A stretch of DNA of 64,000 bases from Glandiceps talaboti. Taxonomy: Eukaryota; Hemichordata; Enteropneusta; Spengelidae. The notes below the pieces were generated by a model, which worked only from the letters and a program-made list of their open reading frames with translations, was not told the origin of the DNA and did not search any database. Below are positions 49,764 through 64,000 of the stretch, piece after piece; position 1 is the first letter of the stretch; the number at the start of each line of letters is the position of its first letter. Both the position numbers and the translations under genes were made by a program. The stretch spans positions 427,501 through 491,500 of the forward strand of contig NC_135549.1 of NCBI RefSeq assembly GCF_964340395.1. Reading direction: 5' to 3'.

Positions 49764-50432
49764 AGACCTACATAAATACAGACCTCTAACTTCGTTATTC
49801 TGTAAGTAAATTACACGTAATACATACAGACTGACGTAGCGTTTGCTTTCACAAAAATCAGTCTTTAATTTCATGAAAGCTGTGTGGCATATAAAATCGA
49901 GAGTTTCGAGTTATTCCGTATATTTTCGTTTAATACCCGTCAGCAAATAATGCTATCAACAGGTCACATGTGTTCCACGGACACTCACCACAGTCAGTAC
50001 AGTACTACTGCACTCATATCAGAAAAACTGGATATCGATATTCTTTTCACTTAACTTTGCAACATTATTTTATGACAACTAAACTTCGATCAGCTCATGT
50101 TCAACTTTTTTAAAATGCACACCAATCTGTCTGAAAAATCGTAAGTAGAGACCAAAGGGGTTTTGTGAAAATCTGAGTCATCGCTACCATAGCTGTCAAT
50201 CAAATATTAGTGCCTAAATGCTTCGGGGAATATTGGACAATTGAGATCTTTGCTGGGCCGCAGTGCTAGTGCCAGTTTAGTCATAAATATAATAATATTG
50301 TTATACTTTTAGTCATATACATGGCAAGTACCAAGCTCCCAATTGTTACGACTTGAAGCTTGAATGGGAAATGTTGAACAATTAGTTGTGGGTGTAAAAC
50401 GTCAACCTTTACACCTCCTATATACACAATAG

Positions 50433-51030
50433 ACACTAACTTTGGAAGTTTAATTGCTAGAGACCTCATTTAAGCATCTACGCCCAAGTTAACTTTAATT
50501 AGCTTTTTAATGAGACATCGAACTTTGACATATACCACTGCATTCAAGGAAAAATAGCCAGAAATATTCAAAGTGTAAATATACAACTGTGACATGCATG
50601 GGACGATTTCAATCAAACCTGGTACAAACGTGAGATACAGTAGTGCACCTATGCACATCACTTTATTTCATGATCTTCGCGATAATGGCCGAATGGCAGT
50701 CATGTGTTTCATAAAAATTCAGATTTTGCCCACTAACTCTGGAAGCATAATAACTAGCGACATCATATGGGTTTCTACAGCCATGTTAATCATGAGCTTT
50801 CTAATAAGCTAACCTTTGACATTTACCACTATATTTAAGGTCACGTGACCCAAAAAGTATTCATGTATACCTCTGACATGTATGGACCGGTTTCAACCAA
50901 ACATGGCGAACAACAGTGTCTGTGTACAGTCAGATACCACAGTCCAATATGCACATCACTTTATTTGGTAACTTATAATGGCCAAATGGCCACCATATTT
51001 GTTGTAAAAATTCAATTCAGTATCAGAATT
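50433..51030. repeat. Diverged tandem duplication of about 298 bp
   Basis: Two copies start at CACTAACTTTGGAAG (about 50431) and CACTAACTCTGGAAG (about 50729). Shared landmarks are CTTTGACAT..TACCACT, ACATG.ATGGGACG/GGACCG with TTTCAA.CAAAC, and GCACATCACTTTATTT with ATGGCC.AATGGC. Divergence is substantial. The second copy is followed by ACAGACAGACACACA and a (CA)n tail. Confidence 0.8.
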
Positions 51031-51084
51031 TATTAAGTTGAAACGTAGGTCTATGTTTGATGAAGACTTGTTGACAAACAGACA

Positions 51085-51086
<2 letters not shown>

Positions 51087-51132
<46 letters not shown>
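51087..51132. repeat. (CA)n microsatellite
   Basis: About 22 CA units follow the 298-bp duplication, and the tract is probably its tail. Confidence 0.93.
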
Positions 51133-51138
<6 letters not shown>

Positions 51139-53170
51139 CGATTGTGATGGTCTGCTAATTTTAATACAACTATTTGAGTTCATGAAACGATTTCTGTCAA
51201 TCGTTTTAACAATCAGCTTTAATATACTGCAATTACCTTCATTTAATTCGACATCACAGCCTGGATAGGTTCATTCTTTTGAAAAAAACGAAAACGTCTT
51301 GAAACGTTGGTCAGTCGAACGCGAAGTGCAACAACACGTAGTGCATTGATATTTGCCTTGTTTGAGCAACTTCATTTCACGGTGTTGATTTTTTACTCGC
51401 CCACGTCATTGTTATGACGTCAAAACGTCGTTTTCATAAAACCATGTTCAGAATTGTTGATAGTTGTTTATTTTTCCTCTTCCACTTGCATCGACACTCA
51501 ATCATGTTTTGCTTCAGACCGTACGTATACACGAATAGCTATTGACTTGTTCAATATACAAAACTAGTCGATTTCATGTATAGTAATTGCCTATAGTTTT
51601 ACACATCTTTGTAAAGGTTTAGAAAAGAATTCTGAAATTACAATAGTATAACAATAACAATGCGTTGTAAAACTAAAACTTCATGTGTTTCATTAGTTCT
51701 TCTTTATGAGTGTGTGTGTGTGTTATTTGTACAGAAGTAACATTTTAAACCGTTATCGCATCATTCCAAGGTTCTAATAGCCCTTTATTACTCTCTCTGT
51801 AGGACACACTCTCTTAGATATTGCCATAGCCGATTCCAGCAGTCACTTTCGTTTGCCCTTTTATTCAATGTAATCCTATTAAATATCACGTGACGTTATA
51901 GCCGGAACGAGATAAAATATGGATCGGCTTCGTTTTGAAGATCTTTGTAAAAAAAAAAAAAGAATTGTATGTAATGCTGAGTAACGATAAGACTTTAGGT
52001 CATGGAATCCCAATACATGTTACTTTCTACTCTTAGGTTTTACAGCACTCATGCAGACTTGTGATTTCTTGAAGATAAGGATTTATTATCTATACGTGTC
52101 AGAAAGTAACGGAACCCACGAAAGCGAAAGTTAATTTCGCCCAGGCTTTTATTTCTGTGACCACATTTCTGTATATTCCATCGTTTGAAACTCATTCTAC
52201 CAACGAATATATCTGTAGATTGCCTAGACTGATGCTTTATCAGCGTATATACTTGACAATTGGCTCATTCTATCAATCAACGAATGTGTACCTTGAAACA
52301 ACCACAATATTTTCACTAATATGGACTTCATATTGGCAGATCCGGTGTCACAAGTTAAAGTAAATTATCAATATGGGCATACAATTTATGCAATACAGAT
52401 CGGGGAACGAAAGTTTAAAAATTATAAAGTAGCATGAGAAACACAACTCGCAAAGGAGTCATTAATATGGCTATTCCTTAATATTGCTCAGTGGCAGGAG
52501 TTGTTTTCTGTAAGTAAGCAAACAAATGAGAAAAAGAACTCTTAATTGTTGTTTGCCCCTACATCAACAGCGCCCTCTTTGATCAAAACCCAAGATGGCA
52601 CTCTGATGTAACGTTGTGATTTGATTTCTTCAAACATACTAAGAATATAATGGTCAGTATGATAATTGTTGAAATGACTTAATACCAGTTTGTTCCGACT
52701 CATGTTGTTTTTCTTAGAAAGCAATTTATGTGTTTATGTCTAAATATATTCACAATTTATGCGTTTATATCTAAATATATTCAAGACATGTGAGACCGTT
52801 TTCTATCTCGTTAAGAAAAAAATACTTATTTTTCAAAGCTAAAGCAGGCCATGCTCATCGAATACTTTCTGAAATCATTCTGAGCGATATTCCTATCGGA
52901 AACGTAGAGGTCGATAAAAATTAATCATTTCCTGGGTTTCTGTAAAGTCGAATAAAAATCAAACCGTTAAATTAGGAAACTTCTGATGGCTTTTTATTGA
53001 ATAGAGAGCTCAAACCACATCTTCTCTATCTCTCCAAGGTGACAGTTTTCTCCTAGGAGGGCTTTTAGAAAGCCAACTAGATAATACACAATCAGGTATG
53101 TCGCAAATCATTAGTTTATTCCCTTATATGTCATATTGATAACGTCATGTCAGTTTCTCACATTTCTACC
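51133..53170. other. Intergenic stretch, nothing recognised
   Basis: AT-rich unique sequence with only short open frames. Confidence 0.5.
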
Positions 53171-53602
53171 GTGTTTGTGTATTGTAAAATGATATATACA
53201 ATACAACAAGATCACTGCAGTCGTTTGTGTATTGTAAAATGATATATACAATACAACAACATAACTGCAGTCGTTTGTGTATTGTAAAATGATATCTACA
53301 ATACAACAAGCTTAAGATCACTGCAGTCGTTTGTGTATAGTAAAATGATATATACAATACAACAACATAACTGCAGTCGTTTGTGTATTGTAAAATGATA
53401 TATACAATACAACAACATAACTGCAGTCGTTTGTGTATTGTAAAATGATATCTACAATACAACAACATAACTGCAGTCGTTTGTGTATTGTAAAATGATA
53501 TCTACAATACAACAAGCTTAAGATCACTGCAGTCGTTTGTGTATAGTAAAATGATATATACAATACAACAAGATCACTGCAGTCGTTTGTGTATTGTAAA
53601 AT
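53171..53602. repeat. Satellite C, left block: about 50-bp hairpin units
   Basis: The unit is GTTTGTGTATTGTAAAATGA followed by TATATACAATACAACAAGAT and CACTGCAGTC. Each unit contains a 9-base stem (TGTATTGTA with TACAATACA) around a 10-base loop. Variants include CATAACTGCAG and CTTAAGATCACTG spacer forms. The block stops abruptly beside the foldback element at 53605. Confidence 0.95.
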
Positions 53603-53604
53603 TA

Positions 53605-53745
53605 AGCAATAACCCCCGCCGAAGGCGGGTATACACGAGATTTTGGTACAAATCGCGACATATAGCACGAGCCGAATGGCGAGTGCTAAATGGAGCGAAT
53701 TGTACCAAATTCGAGTGTATACCCGCCTTCGCGGGGGTTATTGCT
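53605..53745. mobile_element. Foldback (near-perfect palindromic) element inside satellite C
   Basis: This 141-bp segment is its own near-perfect reverse complement. It begins AGCAATAACCCCCGC and ends GCGGGGGTTATTGCT, with inner matching blocks GGCGGGTATACAC, TTGGTACAAATCGC and TAGCACGAGCC. It is much more GC-rich than the array. ATTA flanks it on both sides, a possible target duplication. It has no coding capacity. Confidence 0.7.
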
Positions 53746-54190
53746 ATTATATTATATCAAAATATGTGCCTATTTCTTCTAAATGTGATTCTGTGGTTAT
53801 TTATATGCCTGAAAAGGCGAATTCGCACGTACAGAAAAAGATCGTCAGTAATAGATCGTCGGGAACGAGCATATTTTGATGAGTGGATACGTTCATGTCG
53901 CCCACACACACACACTGCATGAACACAAAACATGGACTCGAGCCGTTCTACACGGTCCCCTGGCTAGCTGGGTTTGATATATTACATATTGTTTATTTAT
54001 TTATTTGTTTTAAACCCCATATTTTCCTAATAGTCAACCCCCCCCCCCTTTGGTTTCCACATTCAGCTTGTATGTACTATTCATATGCTAGTTTAGGGGC
54101 CCATTTTACCACTGCCAGCCGTGGTAAAATGGGATTTTACCACAGTTATTATCCAATCAGAATGGCACATAGTAGCATGATATAATATGA
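53746..54190. other. Non-satellite DNA within the satellite C interruption
   Basis: Unique sequence between the foldback element and the resumption of satellite C. It holds a perfect hairpin at 54100-54133 (arms CCCATTTTACCAC and GTGGTAAAATGGG, 8-base loop), followed by a third copy of the TTTTACCAC core and ATTATCCAATCAGAATGG. This may be a second small inverted-repeat element. Confidence 0.6.
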
Positions 54191-55785
54191 TGATATATAC
54201 AATACAACAAGATCACTGCAGTCGTTTGTGTATTGTAAAATGATATGCATACAATACAACAAGACCACTGCAGTCGCTTGTGTATTGTAAAATGATATAT
54301 ACAATACAACAAGATCACTGCAGTCGTTTGTGTATTGTAAAATGATATATACAATACAACAAGATCACTGCAGTCGCTTGTGTATTGTAAAATGATATGC
54401 ATACAATACAACAAGACCACTGCAGTCGTTTGTGTATTGTAAAATGATATATACAATACAACAAGATCACTGCAGTAGTTTGTGTATTGTAAAATGATAT
54501 ATACAATACAACAAGATCACTGCAGTCGTTTGTGTATTGTAAAATGATATATACAATACAACAAGATCACTGCAGTCGTTTGTGTATTGTAAAATGATAT
54601 ACATACAATACAACAAGATCACTGCAGTAGTTTGTGTATTGTAAAATGATATATACAATACAACAAGATTACTGCAGTCGTTTGCGTATTGTAAAATGAT
54701 ATATACAATACAACAAGACCACTGCAGTCGTTTGTGTATTGTAAAATGATATATACAATACAACAAGATCACTGCAGTCGTTTGTGTATTGTAAAATGAT
54801 ATACATACAATACAACAAGATCACTGCAGTAGTTTGTGTATTGTAAAATGATATATACAATACAACAAGACCACTGCAGTCGTTTGTGTATCGTAAAATG
54901 ATATATACAATACAACAAGATCACTGCAGTAGTTTGTGTATTGTAAAATGATATATACAATACAACAACATAACTGCAGTCGTTTGTGTATTGTAAAATG
55001 ATATATACCATACAACAAGACCACTGCAGTCGTTTGTGTATTGTAAAATGATATATACAATACAACAAGACCACTGCAGTCGTTTGTGTATTGTAACATG
55101 ATATGCATACAATACAACAAGACCACTGCAGTCGTTTGTGTATTGTAAAATGATATATACAATACAACAAGACCACTGCAGTCGTTTGTGTATTGTAACA
55201 TGATATGCATACAATACAACAAGACCACTGCAGTCGTTTGTGTATTGTAAAATGATATATACAATACAACAAGACCACTGCAGTCGTTTGTGTATTGTAA
55301 AATGATATATACAATACAACAAGATCACTGCAGTCGTTTGTGTATTGTAAAATGATATACATACAATACAACAAGATCACTGCAGTAGTTTGTGTATTGT
55401 AAAATGATATATACAATACAACAAGACCACTGCAGTCGTTTGTGTATCGTAAAATGATATATACAATACAACAAGATCACTGCAGTAGTTTGTGTATTGT
55501 AAAATGATATATACAATACAACAACATAACTGCAGTCGTTTGTGTATTGTAAAATGATATATACCATACAACAAGACCACTGCAGTCGTTTGTGTATTGT
55601 AAAATGATATATACAATACAACAAGACCACTGCAGTCGTTTGTGTATTGTAAAATGATATATACAATACAACAAGATCACTGCAGTCGTTTGTGTATTGT
55701 AAAATAATATATACAATACAACAAGATCACTGCAGTCGTTTGTGTATTGTAAAATGATATATACAATACAACATGATCACGGTTT
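54191..55785. repeat. Satellite C, right block with 556-bp higher-order repeat
   Basis: The same roughly 50-bp unit as 53171-53602, plus 54-bp variants with an extra GCAT or ACAT. Rare variants recur at a fixed offset: TCGTAAAATG at 54891 and 55447, and ACCATAC at 55007 and 55563, both 556 apart. This shows an 11-unit block was duplicated. Frames of up to 215 codons on the minus strand are by-products of the array. Confidence 0.95.
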
Positions 55786-56413
55786 TTTGCACATATTTTT
55801 CTGAAGTTTTGAATCGAATTTTACGAATACTGCATCGTTTCATCGCAGTTTATTCTTCATCACGTATTAAAAAATGGCGTCCAACGGCTATGCAAATTAC
55901 GTAATTGCGTGACCTGTTGCGAGGTCAAGCTTACGTGCACACAGTGTGCTGTGATTTCTCAACCAAAATTATCGCTTATAACCTTGCGATGTACATGTAA
56001 TATATCATATTTAGTTTTAAAAACGTAAGTAAAATTTGTCTGAATGCGACTTTTTTCCGTCATTTTAATCATGTTTGCTCAGGATGTGTAAGTTCGGAGC
56101 TCTAAGCTCGACTGATAATCGGAAGTAAGCTTGCCGGCTGCTACATCGATAATTAACATGATTTTTAGATAGAATAAAATGTATTCAATAAAAATAAAAG
56201 TACATCTACGTATTCCACCCAAGGATATATGTAACGTAATGTGTGCATTTACGTTTTGAAAGCACATAATTATTATCACGATAATTTGATCGTAGCGTAG
56301 GATTAGCAGGAACATTCAAACGGTTGAGAGAAAAAATAGATAGAACAGGGGTGATATGGGTTTTTGATCTGCCCTGTTTGACGTCACACAGGTGAAGATT
56401 TGCACATATTTAT

Positions 56414-61070
<4,657 letters not shown>

Positions 61071-61074
61071 CTAA

Positions 61075-61304
61075 CCAATAGAAAATCGAGTTCATTCTCA
61101 TTTGCATATTGAGACACCGTATAGTTGTTGCTGGCTCGGTTCGTGTTTCCAAGTACAGACTTATGTGTATGTACATGAGGGCACAAATAAGAACGAGTGT
61201 GAAACTATAGTAGATGACTGTATAACTCTACTGATTTCCATGTATTGAGAGTGTGAACAACAACAACAATACACCAATCAACCAGCGATCAGACTCCATA
61301 TAAT
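61075..61304 (+). promoter_or_regulatory. Candidate promoter: CCAAT, octamer and TATA-like motifs
   Basis: CCAAT occurs at 61075 and 61273, the exact octamer ATTTGCAT (POU-domain binding site) at 61100-61107, and TATAAT at 61299-61304. An ATG in good context (AGTATGG) follows at 61338. Motif co-occurrence may be chance in AT-rich DNA. Confidence 0.2.
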
Positions 61305-61337
61305 CAGTGGATTTGTGTGCAGCTATTTCTATGTAGT

Positions 61338-61392
61338 ATGGCCAGCCCAAAACTTACTTGCCCTAGATCACCGCTCGGATCACCACGGGTAG
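61338..61392 (+). CDS. Candidate start exon of an unrecognised gene
   Basis: ATG with A at -3 and G at +4 opens MASPKLTCPRSPLGSPR, a Pro/Ser-rich sequence typical of a cytosolic N-terminus. The frame closes after 27 codons unless spliced; possible donors are GTAGGT at 61389 and GTAAAC (context TAG) at 61393. It is preceded by TATA-like and CCAAT motifs. Any downstream exons would lie beyond 64000 or unseen in 61400-64000. Family unknown; the exon could be chance. Confidence 0.15.
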
Positions 61393-62423
61393 GTAAACAT
61401 TCTATAGTATTAGTCATATGAGTGAACGCCAGATCACTATCATAAATGGATCCATGTCACTGTATTCTTTGTATCTGAATTCTGCATGTTTATGGTACAT
61501 CTTGTCTCGACTGTATTAACACGTATCAATGTTTCACACGACTGTCATGTTATGATCCATTAGTATTATCGCTTAAGTGTAATATTAGAGTTATTTGCCC
61601 GGGTAATCCAGTGTTAGATGATATATATTGTATGCCCTAATCATTTGCAGTGACCATTGCTGCAATGGATAATACATCTAACATCAATCAAAGACAATCC
61701 ATCTGGTGGACATAAAATGATGTCAGTCTTTACACACTATAGGTTTAGACACAGCACAAACGCAGTTCACAAATTAGTAAATTTAATCCTAGCGTAATCA
61801 TAGGACTCCAGATGACACACTAGACTAGACCAAAACGTCTGAGCGCACATATTAAAGCGCCTACTGACTTGTATGTGTCGAGTTCCTGACATATTTTACA
61901 TGTTTTCACATATTCTCTGAATAGATATATTTCTGTCCAGGGTCCATTGATAACACACTGATCATTCATGCTGGCACAACATAACAGTTTATTTGAACTG
62001 TTTGGATATATGCTGTCGTACTTAGCAACTAGGAGAAGGAAGGATAGACAATATCTGAGAGAAAAACTCTGACAGAGATAGAGAACTGGAGGTACATGAT
62101 AGACGTCCTATTAAAATAACGTGTTGGCCACCCATGTTATGCTCTTTAGTGACTAAAGATTCCTAATACATGGGAAACCTTTAAAGATGTGTTATGACTA
62201 TTTCTATAATTATCATGATTTGATTGATTAGGGTCAGGTAACAGTGAAAGAGTGGCATTCAATCCGTCTTTGCGTCATCTGAGCCAGCCAATAATTATAA
62301 AGTCATTCAGAACTCACCAGCAAATATCACTATATTAATTTGTCATTGATAGGGTATGATGTCTCAATTTCTAATTCACTTATCAACTATAAAATATGCT
62401 TTGACCAGTCGTTAACTAATCAC

Positions 62424-62682
62424 TATATTGACTGATTGATTGACTGAATGCCTGACTGACTGACTGACTGACTGACTGAATGCCTGCTTGCCTGACTGAC
62501 TGACTGACTGACTGACTGACTGACTGAATGCCTGCCTGAATGAATGAATGAATGCCTGTCTGTCTGTCTGAGTGAGTGAGTGAGTGAGTGAGTGAGTGAG
62601 TGAGTGAGTGAGTGAGTGAGTGAGTGAGTGAGTGAGTGAGTGAGTGAGTGAGTGAGTGAGTGAGTGAGTGAGTGAGTGAGAT
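62424..62682. repeat. Compound microsatellite (TGAC)n-(TGCC)n-(TGAG)n
   Basis: TGAC tetranucleotides with TGCC/TGAA interruptions pass into about 30 TGAG units. The open minus-strand frame through it (Ser-Leu-Thr-His repeats) is an artefact. Confidence 0.95.
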
Positions 62683-64000
62683 TTGTTAATGCTTTGTAGG
62701 TGGTATATTTTATGAGGAACCATGAACACGAACTTTGATTTTAAAATTAGATTAGTAAGAATGTGGATCAAGCCAGGTGGCATAAAAAGTGGGCTACCAA
62801 TTAGAGATGATCTGAAAGTTGACTGGGGCTTCAAGTATCCATATGACACCTCCCTGCACAGTTGGACTTCAAACTATCACGCAATAACCACAAATACAGC
62901 GGCAGAGACTTCTTAATGAGATGTTGATTACAAAAGCAGGGCTATATGAAAACTCTGAACATAGTAAATATCGAATATTTTTACATCGTTGAGCTTTCCA
63001 TTGCTTTGCCAGTTTTAATTAGTCACATCATTTGCTAACAAATATGTTTCAAGAGCATTAGAAGTGGTCTTTTAGCAAAAACATGTCTCTCAATTGCATC
63101 TGTAAATTTGAATAACAACCAAAATAACTGAAGTGTGTAATTAATTGCTGTCCTGCGTTCTAACTTCTTTAAAAAAGAAATACACATTTTACAAATTATG
63201 GCAAATTGATTCGTAACGATGTAATGATGGTTTGTATTCTTAAGTACAACGAACGTGAGGTTTTGGTTTTTGGGAACCATAGTAGCAAGCTAATAGCCTT
63301 GTCAGCTCCGTAAATTGCTCTAAAGATTCACGGGAGGCAATTGTTACGGTGCTCTTGGCAGCATTGCTAAATCATGTGAAATAGCGTACGTGCCTTTCAT
63401 AATAAAAAATCATAACTCCCCAACGATTTCCAATTGCCATGTGTGCCTAAGAGGCTTGTATTACTTCAGACGCCCGTGTTTACATTGGAGGAGTTTCTCC
63501 AACACCCTCATTTGCGCCTTGTCATGGAACTCTGCGAAGCTGAATTAGGAAGTTGAATAAAATCAGAAAATTGTCCTAACGAACCGTATACTCTTCAACA
63601 AGGTCAATCCAACATGTGATGTCGCAAGTTACATTATGTGCAGTTATCATTCTATGATATTTTTTCAAAAAATATATTTCTGTTTTGTTTTACGTCATGA
63701 CTAGAATGTGCCTGTGCCCCCGAAAACTTCTAAAGTAATGCCGGTAAATAGGGTGCAAAGTATGAGGTATGAAATGGGCATTGCCTGTGAGTATGTTGAA
63801 ATCACAGTTTATGTCTGCATAATGGATGTAATACCAAGGCTTAATGAGATACAACAGGTAACATGAATACTCACACCGCTGCAATTGGACGCGAATCTGA
63901 AATGCACAACGCAACTACAATATTCCAAATTATCATTTAACACACACGGTACATTAAAACGTAATTTTACTGCTAATAGCTTGGTTAAAAGGAGGTGCAC
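62683..64000. other. Right-edge stretch, nothing recognised
   Basis: Unique AT-rich sequence with short frames on both strands and no recognised domain or splice-supported exon. Confidence 0.5.

Noticed and set aside
54769-55416. 215-codon minus-strand frame
   Set aside because: It lies entirely within satellite C. The frame is kept open by unit lengths and shared lack of stops, and equivalent frames occur in other phases.
62412-62849. 145-codon minus-strand frame with Ser-Leu-Thr-His repeats
   Set aside because: It is generated by the (TGAG)n/(TGAC)n microsatellite. Only about 55 codons lie outside the repeat and these match no family.

Overview
The window is animal (metazoan) nuclear DNA. 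It is AT-rich and gene-poor, and its one clear gene is split into exons with canonical GT/AG introns. The remainder is dominated by non-LTR retrotransposons, Penelope-like elements, tRNA-type SINEs, three long minisatellite arrays and many microsatellites. Penelope-like elements that still carry a GIY-YIG endonuclease, CR1/L2-like LINEs with (TAA)n tails and an invertebrate-style TRPC channel suggest a marine invertebrate. The phylum cannot be fixed from the sequence alone.

Layout. Positions 1-6346 (+) hold the last four coding exons of a TRPC-family cation channel, from S4 through S5, the pore, S6, the TRP box and the C-terminal tail to the stop; earlier exons lie left of the window. Its introns carry a decayed Penelope-like element (684-2040), a LINE 3' end (about 2165-2615), and a minisatellite made from copies of its own exon/intron junction (3006-3450). 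From 6.3 to 29 kb lies mostly unannotated DNA with microsatellites and three fragments of CR1/L2-like LINEs. Within it is a weak two-exon gene candidate: a TATA box at 18576, a splice donor at 18751, and an acceptor-led open exon at 20359-20689 followed by AATAAA. At 29.1-31.0 kb is a second Penelope-like element, split just before its catalytic YVDD motif by a 288-bp MITE-like insert flanked by TA. At 32.2-36.9 kb is a 39/29-bp satellite (A) split by a 5'-truncated LINE (34711-36462). At 42.7-46.2 kb is a 36-bp satellite (B) with a 1044-bp higher-order period. At 53.2-55.8 kb is a roughly 50-bp hairpin satellite (C) with a 556-bp higher-order period; it is interrupted by a DNA block that includes a 141-bp near-perfect foldback element. 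A SINE lies at 49.4-49.8 kb. Near 61.3 kb there is a weak promoter/start-exon candidate.

No CRISPR array, bacterial operon or intact autonomous transposon is present, and no true tRNA or rRNA gene was found. The long open frames inside satellites A, B and C arise because their repeat units are, or sum to, multiples of three; they should not be read as proteins. The main biological signals are the TRPC gene and the way repeats have been built or broken: donor-site amplification, inverted Penelope termini, nested insertions and higher-order satellite structure.
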